A DNA stretch of 8,202 nucleotides. It comes from Deltaproteobacteria bacterium (GTDB lineage: Bacteria > Desulfobacterota_B > Binatia > UBA9968). Location: positions 1-8,202 of the forward strand of contig JACPSF010000157.1 of assembly GCA_016193385.1 (NCBI GenBank), written 5' to 3'. A model generated the notes under the pieces. That model worked only from the letters and a program-made list of their open reading frames with translations, ran no database searches and had not been told where the DNA came from. A program made the translations under genes and the position numbers. Position 1 is the stretch's first letter. Each line of letters starts with the position of its first letter. Of the stretch, positions 1 to 5,547 are shown piece by piece.

Positions 1-837
1 ATCGACCGCCAGTACGGGCTTGACCTCAAACCGGTCTATGTTCCGGGTGGAGCCAGAACCACCCAGACGATCGTCTCCGGTGATCTTGACATAGCGCATT
101 TAGGGGGAGCGGTGATCAATGCAATGCTCAGCGGAGCCGAGATTATCTACGTTGGAATACCGGTCCCCACCTACGCATTTTCTCTTTATGCCAGAGCGGA
201 TATAAAGGAGGTTCCCGACCTCCGCGGTAAGGTTCTCGGGGTGATAACCAAAGGCGCCTCTTCGGATCACGCCTCCATTGCACTCCTTAGGCAATACAAA
301 ATGGCCCAGCGGAAAGATGTGAATGTGCTCTATTTCTCACGCCAGCAAGATGCCTTGGCCGCTTTACACCAGGGGATCGTCTCAGCCGCGGTGCTCTCGG
401 CACCCACGACGCTCATGGCTCGCCGCCTCGGATACAAGGAGCTGGTCAACATCGGCTCTCTCAAGCTCCCTTACACCTTTACCGGCCTGACCGTCCGGCG
501 CTCCCTGATGCGGCAAAATCCGGAGCTCGTTAAGGATTTCCTCAAGTCCTATGTCGCGGCGCTGAAGGTTACTATCGAGCAGCCCGAGGTGGCAAGCCGG
601 GCGCTCGCCCAGTTTCTCGGCACCAAGGATGCTGAGATTATACAAGAGGCCTACCGAACTTTTGCCCCGTTATTCCCCAAGGTTCCTTATGTGACTGAGG
701 AGCTTATCCACGCAGCCCTGTCGGTTACAGACCATCCCAAGGCCGCCGGGGCCGACCCTAAGGATTTCTTTGACAACCGTTTCCTCAAGGAACTGGAGAG
801 CACGGGGTTTGTCAAGGATCTCTATGGCGCGCGATAG
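1..837 (+). CDS. ABC transporter substrate-binding protein, NMT1/SsuA-like (5' partial)
   Basis: The reading frame is open from the first base and ends at TAG (835-837), giving 278 residues. The usual start and Sec signal peptide lie beyond the left edge; relatives are about 320-340 residues, so roughly 50 are missing. It is the periplasmic binding component of an ABC importer in the THI5/NMT1/SsuA/TauA superfamily. What shows this: the early VPGG and 'SGDLDIAHLGG' segment (binding-cleft pattern), 'DLRGKVLGVITKGASSD' opening the second lobe, the 'ALHQGIVSAAVLSAPT' strand-helix, and a helical C-terminus with 'NPELVKDFLKSYVAAL', typical of the family. No ATPase or permease follows on the plus strand, so its partners must lie upstream or elsewhere. 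It is only distantly similar to the binding protein at 5548-6621, so it is not a recent duplicate. The ligand cannot be inferred; family members bind sulfonates, nitrate, pyrimidine precursors or aromatic acids. Confidence 0.88.
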   Translation: MDRQYGLDLKPVYVPGGARTTQTIVSGDLDIAHLGGAVINAMLSGAEIIYVGIPVPTYAFSLYARADIKEVPDLRGKVLGVITKGASSDHASIALLRQYKMAQRKDVNVLYFSRQQDALAALHQGIVSAAVLSAPTTLMARRLGYKELVNIGSLKLPYTFTGLTVRRSLMRQNPELVKDFLKSYVAALKVTIEQPEVASRALAQFLGTKDAEIIQEAYRTFAPLFPKVPYVTEELIHAALSVTDHPKAAGADPKDFFDNRFLKELESTGFVKDLYGAR

Positions 838-839
838 TT

Positions 840-880
840 CAGCCGGCAAAAAAACAGATTGACAGTTAACTTGCCGGTTG
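840..880 (+). repeat. Stem-loop just after the binding-protein stop codon
   Basis: Arms 840-849 (CAGCCGGCAA) and 871-880 (TTGCCGGTTG) can form a 10-bp stem with one G-U wobble and a 21-base loop. The wobble pairs only in plus-strand RNA; minus-strand RNA would have an A-C mismatch, which favours a role at the 3' end of the transcript from the left. There is no T run after the second arm, so it is not a classical intrinsic terminator. A third GCCGGT copy at 882-887 could pair instead. The A7 run (848-854) sits at the end of the first arm and in the loop. It could be an mRNA 3' stabiliser or chance. Confidence 0.35.
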
Positions 881-927
881 TGCCGGTCAGCATGTATCAG
901 GGCAGGACGAAAGAACAGAAGAAGGAG

Positions 928-1080
928 TCAAGGAGCTACGAGGCTCACGCCCAGTAGGTCGTCCGATCCAAAGGGATAGCGTCCAAAGTGTCCTTCGAAA
1001 TGTAATCCTCCAGCATGCACCAATTCTTCCGGGGCCTGCCTTTGAACGTCCTCGAGAAAGGTTCTGAGACTTTTCGGCAT
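928..1080 (-). pseudogene. 50-codon ORF with a UbiD-like N-terminus, probably a gene remnant
   Basis: An ATG at 1080 lies 8 bases after the stop of the SDR gene and is preceded by a Shine-Dalgarno-like GAGGCGAG at normal spacing, as expected of a translationally coupled next gene. The product begins MPKSLRTFLEDVQRQAPEEL, which reads like the first ~20 residues of prenyl-FMN-dependent UbiD-family decarboxylases (normally about 450-600 residues). It then loses resemblance and stops at 928 after 50 residues. A second minus-strand frame takes over near position 1016 and ends at 945 with MLEDYISKDTLDAIPLDR followed by five residues; it looks more protein-like than the continuing frame. This suggests a frameshift plus an internal deletion, or a join of two gene ends. 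The UbiD assignment rests on recall of a short segment and is tentative. It could also be a genuine small protein. No other gene is seen in 838-1088. Confidence 0.42.
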
Positions 1081-1088
1081 CTCTCGCC

Positions 1089-1832
1089 TCAATGAAGAAC
1101 GTTGCCGCCATCCACCACGATGGTCTGGCCGGTGACGAAGTCGCTGTCGGAAGAGGCGAGATAAATGATGGCGCCGATCAGATCCTCCGGCACCTCGAGG
1201 CGCTTAAGGGAGCGCGCCTGGAGCTGAAACTCCGTGAACTCCTTTGGCGCGTTCATCCCCTCGTGATGGATCAGGCCGGGCGCGACGGCATTGACACAGA
1301 TTCCGTACTCCCCCATCTCTCTGGCCAAAGCCCGGGTTATCCCGATAACGGCGGCCTTGGACGCGACATAATGCACGAACAGCGGCGTCCCCTGCAGCGC
1401 GGTCGTGGAAGAGATGTTGATGATCTTGCCGCTACGTTGCTTTTTCATCTGCGGAAAGACGGCTTTTGCGCAGAGGAAAGGCCCCTTGATGTTCACGGCG
1501 GACACCCGATCCCACTCTTCCGCTGAGATCTCGTAGAACGGCCGGCGCCGCAGCCCCAGAAAGAGCGCCGCGTTGTTGACCAGAACATCGATCCGCCCGA
1601 ACTCGCCGACGGCTTTCTCCGCCATGCGGAGCGCATCTTCTTCCTTCGACACGTCGATCTTCAGGGCCATCGCCTTACCCCCACCGGAGGTGATTTCCCG
1701 AACCACCTGCTCACCGTCAAGAACGTCGGCGATAACCACGCCTGCCCCCTCGGCTGCAAGCCGTTTCGCGTACTGCGCGCCGATGTGGCGCGCCGCGCCG
1801 GTAACGATCGCCACCTTGTCTTTCAGTCTCAT
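1089..1832 (-). CDS. SDR family NAD(P)-dependent oxidoreductase (FabG-like)
   Basis: A classical short-chain dehydrogenase of 247 residues, the usual family length. The start at 1832 is fixed by GGAAGGAG seven bases upstream and by the immediate Rossmann strand (MRLKDKVAIVTGAA); the longer in-frame extension runs into repeat sequence and is rejected. Visible motifs: cofactor loop TGAARHIG (11-18), with His where Gly is usual in TGxxxGxG; Asp36 at the end of strand 2, which in this family predicts NAD(H) over NADP(H); NNA (86-88); the catalytic tetrad Asn114, Ser142, Tyr155 (YVASK) and Lys159; PG after strand 6 (185-186); and the C-terminal VDGG (240-243). It should interconvert an alcohol and a ketone in the cytoplasm. 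It lies downstream of two flavin oxidoreductases on the same strand, suggesting a shared pathway; annotation as 3-oxoacyl-ACP reductase would be over-specific. Confidence 0.93.
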   Translation of the reverse strand: MRLKDKVAIVTGAARHIGAQYAKRLAAEGAGVVIADVLDGEQVVREITSGGGKAMALKIDVSKEEDALRMAEKAVGEFGRIDVLVNNAALFLGLRRRPFYEISAEEWDRVSAVNIKGPFLCAKAVFPQMKKQRSGKIINISSTTALQGTPLFVHYVASKAAVIGITRALAREMGEYGICVNAVAPGLIHHEGMNAPKEFTEFQLQARSLKRLEVPEDLIGAIIYLASSDSDFVTGQTIVVDGGNVLH

Positions 1833-1895
1833 ATCAGACTCCTTCCAGCGGCGCGACCGAGGGGAACGCGAGCGAGGCTGCGGACAGGCCCTTCG

Positions 1896-1958
1896 GGATT
1901 TCAAATGGCAAATTTCAAATCTCAAATCTGAGATATGAGATCTGCAATCTGAAATTCT
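1896..1958. repeat. Degenerate 7-bp tandem repeat, about nine units
   Basis: In the 219-base gap between the SDR gene and the flavoenzyme gene, 63 bases split into nine heptamers in unbroken register, beginning at 1896, 1903, 1910, 1917 and so on. The plus-strand consensus is about AAATCTS, with units such as AAATTTC, AAATCTC, AAATCTG and AGATCTG. The stretch is strikingly AT-rich against its GC-rich surroundings. Because 7 is not a multiple of 3, it reads open in several frames and creates spurious N-terminal extensions of neighbouring ORFs. The rest of the gap (1959-2051) holds no gene, and no clear terminator is seen. Similar short-period intergenic repeats are, from memory, common in some uncultivated bacterial genomes; their role is unknown. 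Confidence 0.75.
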
Positions 1959-2051
1959 GAGCGAAGCGAGGACACTCCATCGGCCGCAGCCGAGAGCGCG
2001 CTTCCCGAGGGAGCTTGTCCAACCAAGTCCCGGAAGGGTCGCTACGGCTTT

Positions 2052-3674
2052 TCACCTGAGCCTTGCCAGGTGCTCTTCGAACTTGAGCGGCTTCCACCAC
2101 GGATCCATCCCGAGATCTTCGGCAATGATTCTGGCCGCATTATAACCCGGCGCTCCCGTGATGTTACCCCCGGGATGGCATGAGGAGCCGCATAGATAAA
2201 GGCCATCGATCGGCATCCGGTGCTGAGACCAGCCCGGAAATGGGCGGTTTTCGAGCGCCTGATCCCCCGAGTACTCCCCCACCATCCAGTCTCCGCAGTA
2301 CATATTGCGGTCATGGCGCTCGATATCGAGAGGCGTGCCCGAGTCCCTGGAGAGGATATTGTCTTCCGTCAGGTTCGGCGCGTAGCGGCGCCAAACGGCA
2401 AGCTGCTTCTCAAACCACTCGTCGCGGACTTTGTCCCAATTCAGCGGGTTTCCCCGGAGGTTGTAAGGCGCAAGCTGCCACATGAACGCGGTCGCCTTGC
2501 CGGGCGGTGCCTGCGTCGGGTCATGAAAGGAAGGAGTGGCGCCATTCATGAAAGGCTTCCGCGGCAACTGCCCATTGCGGCAATCTTCGAAGAGGTCGCG
2601 CAGATCCCGATAGCTCTCCAAACCGACGATGTGCATGAATGAGCCAATCACCTCGGGGTGCTTCTCCTCGGTGATATACTTTGGGCGCTCGTTCAGGGCC
2701 AGGTTGACGGCAAAGATCGGCGTGGTTTTTGAAAAGCGGAAATTTCTCACCTGCCGGGCAAACGCCGGATCAAGATTTTCGTTCCCGATGAGCCTCAAAA
2801 AGGTTTCGACCGGGTTGACGTTGGAGGCGACGAACCTGCGCGCTCGAATGACGGTCCCGTCCTCGAGCACCACGCCGGCCGCCCGGCCCTTCTCCACCAG
2901 GATGCGCTCGGCGCCGTTCGCCTCGATATAGTCCACGTCGTTGTGGGACAGCATGTGCGCGAGGTTGTCGCCGAGGGCGTGCGAAGTTCCCCGACAGAGC
3001 TGCGGGTTGACGCCCCACGCGATCATGGCCGGCATGAGATAGCCCGTCCTGGGCGCGTCCAGCTCATAGCCTCGCATGACGCCGAGAAAACCAATGAAGG
3101 CCTGAACCCGGGGATGCTCGAAGTGTTCCAGAACGAACTGCTCGGGAGTCGTATCGAAATATTTTAGGTACTCGCGCCCTTCGGGGATCCTCTCCAACAG
3201 TGGCCGCTTTTCCTCGATTGGCACCGGCACGGCGTAGGTCTCGGGGAAGACGATGTTCTTGACCACCGGCTGCCAGCGGGCCCAGATCTCTTTGAAAGTC
3301 GCGGCATCCTTCTTCGAGAACTGCCGTAGCGTCTCCACGGTCCGGTCCACATCCGCGAACCAGCCGAGATAGGTCCGGTCCGGAAAGTGATGGACCACGC
3401 CGGGATCGGGCCGGTAGTAATGAATGCCGAATTTTTCCAGCTCCAGATCCCTGTACCACGGGAGCATCATGAGACCGCGGTGAAAGACGGAGTGGATATT
3501 GTGCCAGAAGCCGGGATAATTGCGGTCCTCGTGCGAATCCAGGCCCCCTCCGACTTCCATGTTCTTCTCCACCACCATGACCTTGAGGCCGCACTTTCCC
3601 AGATACCCGGCGCAGATCATGCCGTTGTGACCCGCGCCGATGACCACGCCATCGTATTCGTAAATTTTAGGCAT
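2052..3674 (-). CDS. FAD-dependent oxidoreductase, phytoene desaturase-like (COG1233)
   Basis: A 540-residue flavoprotein of the CrtI/PYROXD2-type amine-oxidase superfamily. The N-terminus carries the dinucleotide-binding fold with intact GAGHNG (13-18), Glu36 closing strand 2 to bind the FAD ribose, and VGGG (41-44). The segment 'PGFWHN' follows. The C-terminus (about 491-514) holds the typical FAD-closing signature with GSSCHPGG, then TGAPGYNAA, close to the family's GSSTHPGG...GAPGRNAA. Enzymes of this family desaturate, isomerise or oxidise isoprenoid or other lipophilic substrates; many COG1233 members have no known substrate, so a carotenoid role should not be assumed, and no phytoene synthase is nearby. 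The ATG at 3674 is the only plausible start; ribosome-binding sequence is poor (AAAGAG about 12 bases upstream, inside the 9-bp repeat). It follows a paralogue at 3748-5328 after a 73-base gap, so the two are probably co-transcribed. Confidence 0.9.
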   Translation of the reverse strand: MPKIYEYDGVVIGAGHNGMICAGYLGKCGLKVMVVEKNMEVGGGLDSHEDRNYPGFWHNIHSVFHRGLMMLPWYRDLELEKFGIHYYRPDPGVVHHFPDRTYLGWFADVDRTVETLRQFSKKDAATFKEIWARWQPVVKNIVFPETYAVPVPIEEKRPLLERIPEGREYLKYFDTTPEQFVLEHFEHPRVQAFIGFLGVMRGYELDAPRTGYLMPAMIAWGVNPQLCRGTSHALGDNLAHMLSHNDVDYIEANGAERILVEKGRAAGVVLEDGTVIRARRFVASNVNPVETFLRLIGNENLDPAFARQVRNFRFSKTTPIFAVNLALNERPKYITEEKHPEVIGSFMHIVGLESYRDLRDLFEDCRNGQLPRKPFMNGATPSFHDPTQAPPGKATAFMWQLAPYNLRGNPLNWDKVRDEWFEKQLAVWRRYAPNLTEDNILSRDSGTPLDIERHDRNMYCGDWMVGEYSGDQALENRPFPGWSQHRMPIDGLYLCGSSCHPGGNITGAPGYNAARIIAEDLGMDPWWKPLKFEEHLARLR

Positions 3675-3679
3675 GGTCG

Positions 3680-3733
3680 TTAAATCTCTTTAAATCGTTC
3701 AAACCGTTTAAACGGCTTGAACCCTTTATCCTC
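3680..3733. repeat. Degenerate 9-bp tandem repeat with an embedded palindrome
   Basis: The 73-base gap between the two flavoenzyme genes is largely filled by nonamers in register from 3680: five clear units (TTTAAATCG, TTCAAACCG and TTTAAACGG are the best) and a decayed sixth. Positions 3697-3722 form a 26-bp near-perfect palindrome centred on the TTTAAA at 3707-3712. Its only mismatched pair (3703/3716) becomes a G-U wobble in minus-strand RNA, the strand on which the operon is transcribed. The period of 9 keeps one reading frame, giving a mock peptide FKPFKRFERFKEI on the minus strand. It differs in period and sequence from the 7-bp repeat at 1896-1958. Confidence 0.72.
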
Positions 3734-3747
3734 GTTACTCAGAACCG

Positions 3748-5328
3748 TCATTCCAGCTTCAGATCCTCTTTGATGTTCTCCCACGCGTTTCGGCCCGAGC
3801 CCCCGATAACCGCATCCGCCGGATGGGTTGCGACCCCTACCAGGTAGAGCCTGTCGATCGGAGTGCGGTATTGGGCCAGCTCCGGGAGCGGGCGGCTTTC
3901 GCCCATCTGGCGAGGAATCTTCCGCGCCACCCAAACCGATCCACGGCGCATATTTTGCCATCGCCCGGAAATATAAAAAGGGTCCAGGGCCACCTTCATC
4001 TGGATATTTTCGTCGGTCAGGTTGGTCGCGTAGCGGCGCCATTGGCTCAGGACCTTTTCCATGAAACCGTTCTTCAGCCTCACCCAGTCCTCGGCTCTTT
4101 TCCCTTTCAGCTCGAAAGGCACCGGCATGAAGAGCGTCGCTGTGTGCTTGCCGATCGGGGCCTGGAGCGGATCGAACTGCGTCGGGCAGGAAACTTGGAC
4201 GCAGGGATGACTGGGAAATTCCCCGGCGCGGATCTCTTCCCACATCTTTTCGAAGTCAGACGGTCTTTGCGGTCCGAAGTTGACGTTCAGCGCCTGGCGC
4301 ACCGCCGGGTCATTGACTTCGTGCAAGGCATAGCGAACCGGAGCCTTGAGCGCCAGGTGTATCTCAAAATAGGAAAACTCGTCCGGCTCGATCGCTCGCA
4401 CTTTTTCCACGAACGCCTTCGGGAGCCTTTGCTCGCCGATCATCTCGATGAAGGTCGAGTAGGGATCGACGTTGGAGACCACTGCGAGCCTGGCCCTCCA
4501 CTCTCGCCCGTCGCGAAGCCTGACCCCCACGGCGCGCCCGTTTTCGACTAGAATCTTCTCCACATGATGCACGGCTCGAATTTGGCCGCCGTTTCGGACA
4601 TAGGCCCGTTGCAGCACCTGCGCGATCGAGTGCGAGCCGCCGCGGGCGAGCTCGGGCTTTTCATCGCCGGCAATCATCTTAAGCACTTCCACCCCGCCCC
4701 CTTCATAGTCGATGCCGACTCCTCTGGGGATCGCCATTTGAGACAAAACCAGACTCTTCACCGCATCGCTCTCAAAGAGATCATCCACCACCTGCTTCGG
4801 AGTCATGGCGGCCAGGCGCTTGAAATCCGCCACCGCGGGATCGGCCTGGAGCAATTTTTCGAGCGACCCGTTCCGCCCGGGTGGACGGTAATACGTGGGA
4901 ATGAGGTACCGGCGGATGATGCGATGGTACTTGTGATGGGTTTGGCGCCAGCTCGCCGCGTCGGCGGCGGAGAATTTCCCTACGGAGGCGATCGTGGCGT
5001 CGAGCGATTGGTGGTGTGAAACGGAAACGCCGTCGGGAAGCAAAAGCGAGCTCACGACCGGCGGGGAGACAAACTCGGCGTGGTGCCCGGCTTCCCAGTT
5101 GAGCTCCTTCCAAAGCGGAGAGATTTCCCGATTATCCTGAAAGTAAGCCAGCGAGTTATGCCAGTAGCCGGGAATCGTGATCTCTTCGCTGAAGAGCCGG
5201 CCGCCGTTCTCGAGACGGCTTTCGCAGATGACGGTTTTCAGGCCGGCGAGACCGAGATAAGTGCCGAGGGTGAAACTGTTCTGTCCCGCACCGATGAGAA
5301 TGACATCCCATTCCTGATCGACATGCAT
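3748..5328 (-). CDS. Divergent FAD-dependent oxidoreductase paralogue, CrtI/PYROXD2-like
   Basis: A 526-residue homologue of the 2052-3674 product. Both share the N-terminal flavin fold, an IPGYWHN-type segment, an RRYA.NLT.(D/E).NI stretch near the C-terminus and a TPID.LYL.G strand. This copy has drifted at family signatures: the FAD loop reads GAGQNS (13-18) with Ser for the third Gly, and the C-terminal signature reads GVATHPAD...GGSGRNAW (about 498-516) instead of GSSTHPGG...GAPGRNAA. Glu36 and NGGRL (41-45) are kept, so FAD binding is likely. It may be a partner subunit or have another substrate. The start is uncertain: ATG at 5328 gives 526 residues, an in-frame TTG at 5337 gives 529; neither has a Shine-Dalgarno sequence. 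The upstream promoter-like pair would place the transcript start within about ten bases of the ATG, so the message may be nearly leaderless. It is probably the first gene of the minus-strand operon. Confidence 0.87.
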   Translation of the reverse strand: MHVDQEWDVILIGAGQNSFTLGTYLGLAGLKTVICESRLENGGRLFSEEITIPGYWHNSLAYFQDNREISPLWKELNWEAGHHAEFVSPPVVSSLLLPDGVSVSHHQSLDATIASVGKFSAADAASWRQTHHKYHRIIRRYLIPTYYRPPGRNGSLEKLLQADPAVADFKRLAAMTPKQVVDDLFESDAVKSLVLSQMAIPRGVGIDYEGGGVEVLKMIAGDEKPELARGGSHSIAQVLQRAYVRNGGQIRAVHHVEKILVENGRAVGVRLRDGREWRARLAVVSNVDPYSTFIEMIGEQRLPKAFVEKVRAIEPDEFSYFEIHLALKAPVRYALHEVNDPAVRQALNVNFGPQRPSDFEKMWEEIRAGEFPSHPCVQVSCPTQFDPLQAPIGKHTATLFMPVPFELKGKRAEDWVRLKNGFMEKVLSQWRRYATNLTDENIQMKVALDPFYISGRWQNMRRGSVWVARKIPRQMGESRPLPELAQYRTPIDRLYLVGVATHPADAVIGGSGRNAWENIKEDLKLE

Positions 5329-5343
5329 AAAAATCAAAAAAAG

Positions 5344-5371
5344 GCTATCTGATGATTAGCCGTCGTGTCAA
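5344..5371 (-). promoter_or_regulatory. Predicted promoter of the minus-strand redox operon
   Basis: On the minus strand a perfect TTGACA (5366-5371) is followed after 16 bases by GATAGC (5344-5349), a weak -10 box (three of six consensus bases). Transcription would start near 5337, leaving a leader of about ten bases or fewer before ATG 5328. This agrees with the missing ribosome-binding site there. The -35 box is convincing, the -10 box is not. Confidence 0.4.
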
Positions 5372-5431
5372 CCGGCATAAGCAAACGCAATGTCGCCCGC
5401 AATCTTAGGCGGCATGTTGAATTTCTCTCGC

Positions 5432-5458
5432 TTGACTTGCGGGGGAGGTATATAGTAT
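5432..5458 (+). promoter_or_regulatory. Possible promoter of the ABC importer operon
   Basis: TTGACT (5432-5437) is followed by an AT-rich block, TATATAGTAT (5449-5458). The best -10 candidate, TAGTAT (5453-5458), gives a short 15-base spacer; TATAGT (5451-5456) gives 13, which is too short for sigma-70. A start near 5465 would leave an ~80-base leader containing the stem-loop at 5469-5490. This is weak evidence; another sigma factor or an activator is possible. Confidence 0.27.
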
Positions 5459-5468
5459 CGCCCCGTTA

Positions 5469-5490
5469 GTGGCATCATGGTGATGGCCAC
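5469..5490 (+). promoter_or_regulatory. Stem-loop in the leader of the ABC importer operon
   Basis: GTGGCATCA (5469-5477) pairs with TGATGGCCAC (5481-5490), forming nine base pairs with one bulged G at 5485 and a tight TGG loop. It lies about 60 bases before the first ATG, between the putative promoter and the ribosome-binding site. It has no T run, so it is not an intrinsic terminator. It could be an operator (inverted repeat) or a leader RNA structure. I see no match to known riboswitch consensus elements. Confidence 0.4.
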
Positions 5491-5532
5491 CTGAGTAGTT
5501 ACAATGCATTGGAGTTTTTTAGATCTGTGTAA

Positions 5533-5539
5533 GAGGAGG
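5533..5539 (+). promoter_or_regulatory. Strong ribosome-binding site (GAGGAGG)
   Basis: GAGGAGG lies eight bases before the ATG at 5548, a near-perfect match to the anti-Shine-Dalgarno sequence. It fixes the start of the binding-protein gene and predicts strong translation, as expected for the binding component, which is usually made in excess of the membrane parts. It contrasts with the absent site of the divergent flavoenzyme gene. Confidence 0.85.
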
Positions 5540-5547
5540 CTCAAACC

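Noticed and set aside
840..880. Intrinsic terminator for either flanking gene
   Set aside because: On the plus strand no T run follows the second arm; on the minus strand the T run lies inside the loop and arm rather than after the stem.
1833..1925. N-terminal extension of the SDR gene up to 1925
   Set aside because: The added 31 residues are low-complexity and arise partly from the heptamer repeat; a strong ribosome-binding site marks the start at 1832.
1896..1958. CRISPR array or mobile-element remnant
   Set aside because: Units are 7 bases without spacers; there are no terminal inverted repeats, target duplications or transposase fragments nearby.
3680..4243. Minus-strand ORF of 187 codons ending in a Phe-Lys-Arg-rich repeat peptide
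   Set aside because: Most of it is out of frame within the flavoenzyme gene, and its tail is simply the translated 9-bp repeat.
2052..5328. Carotenoid biosynthesis cluster
   Set aside because: Only the broad phytoene-desaturase-like fold supports it; phytoene synthase, cyclase and prenyl transferase genes are all absent from the window.
5368..5415. 15-codon minus-strand ORF (MPPKIAGDIAFAYAG) upstream of the flavoenzyme operon, a possible leader peptide
   Set aside because: Only a weak GAGAG lies upstream, there is no attenuator-like structure or repeated codon, and it ends within the predicted -35 box, so it would usually not be transcribed with the operon.
5460..5547. TPP or other riboswitch before the importer (THI5-like relatives suggested thiamine precursors)
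   Set aside because: The leader is short and lacks the CUGAGA and ACCUGAUC core elements of the TPP aptamer; no other known aptamer core was recognised.
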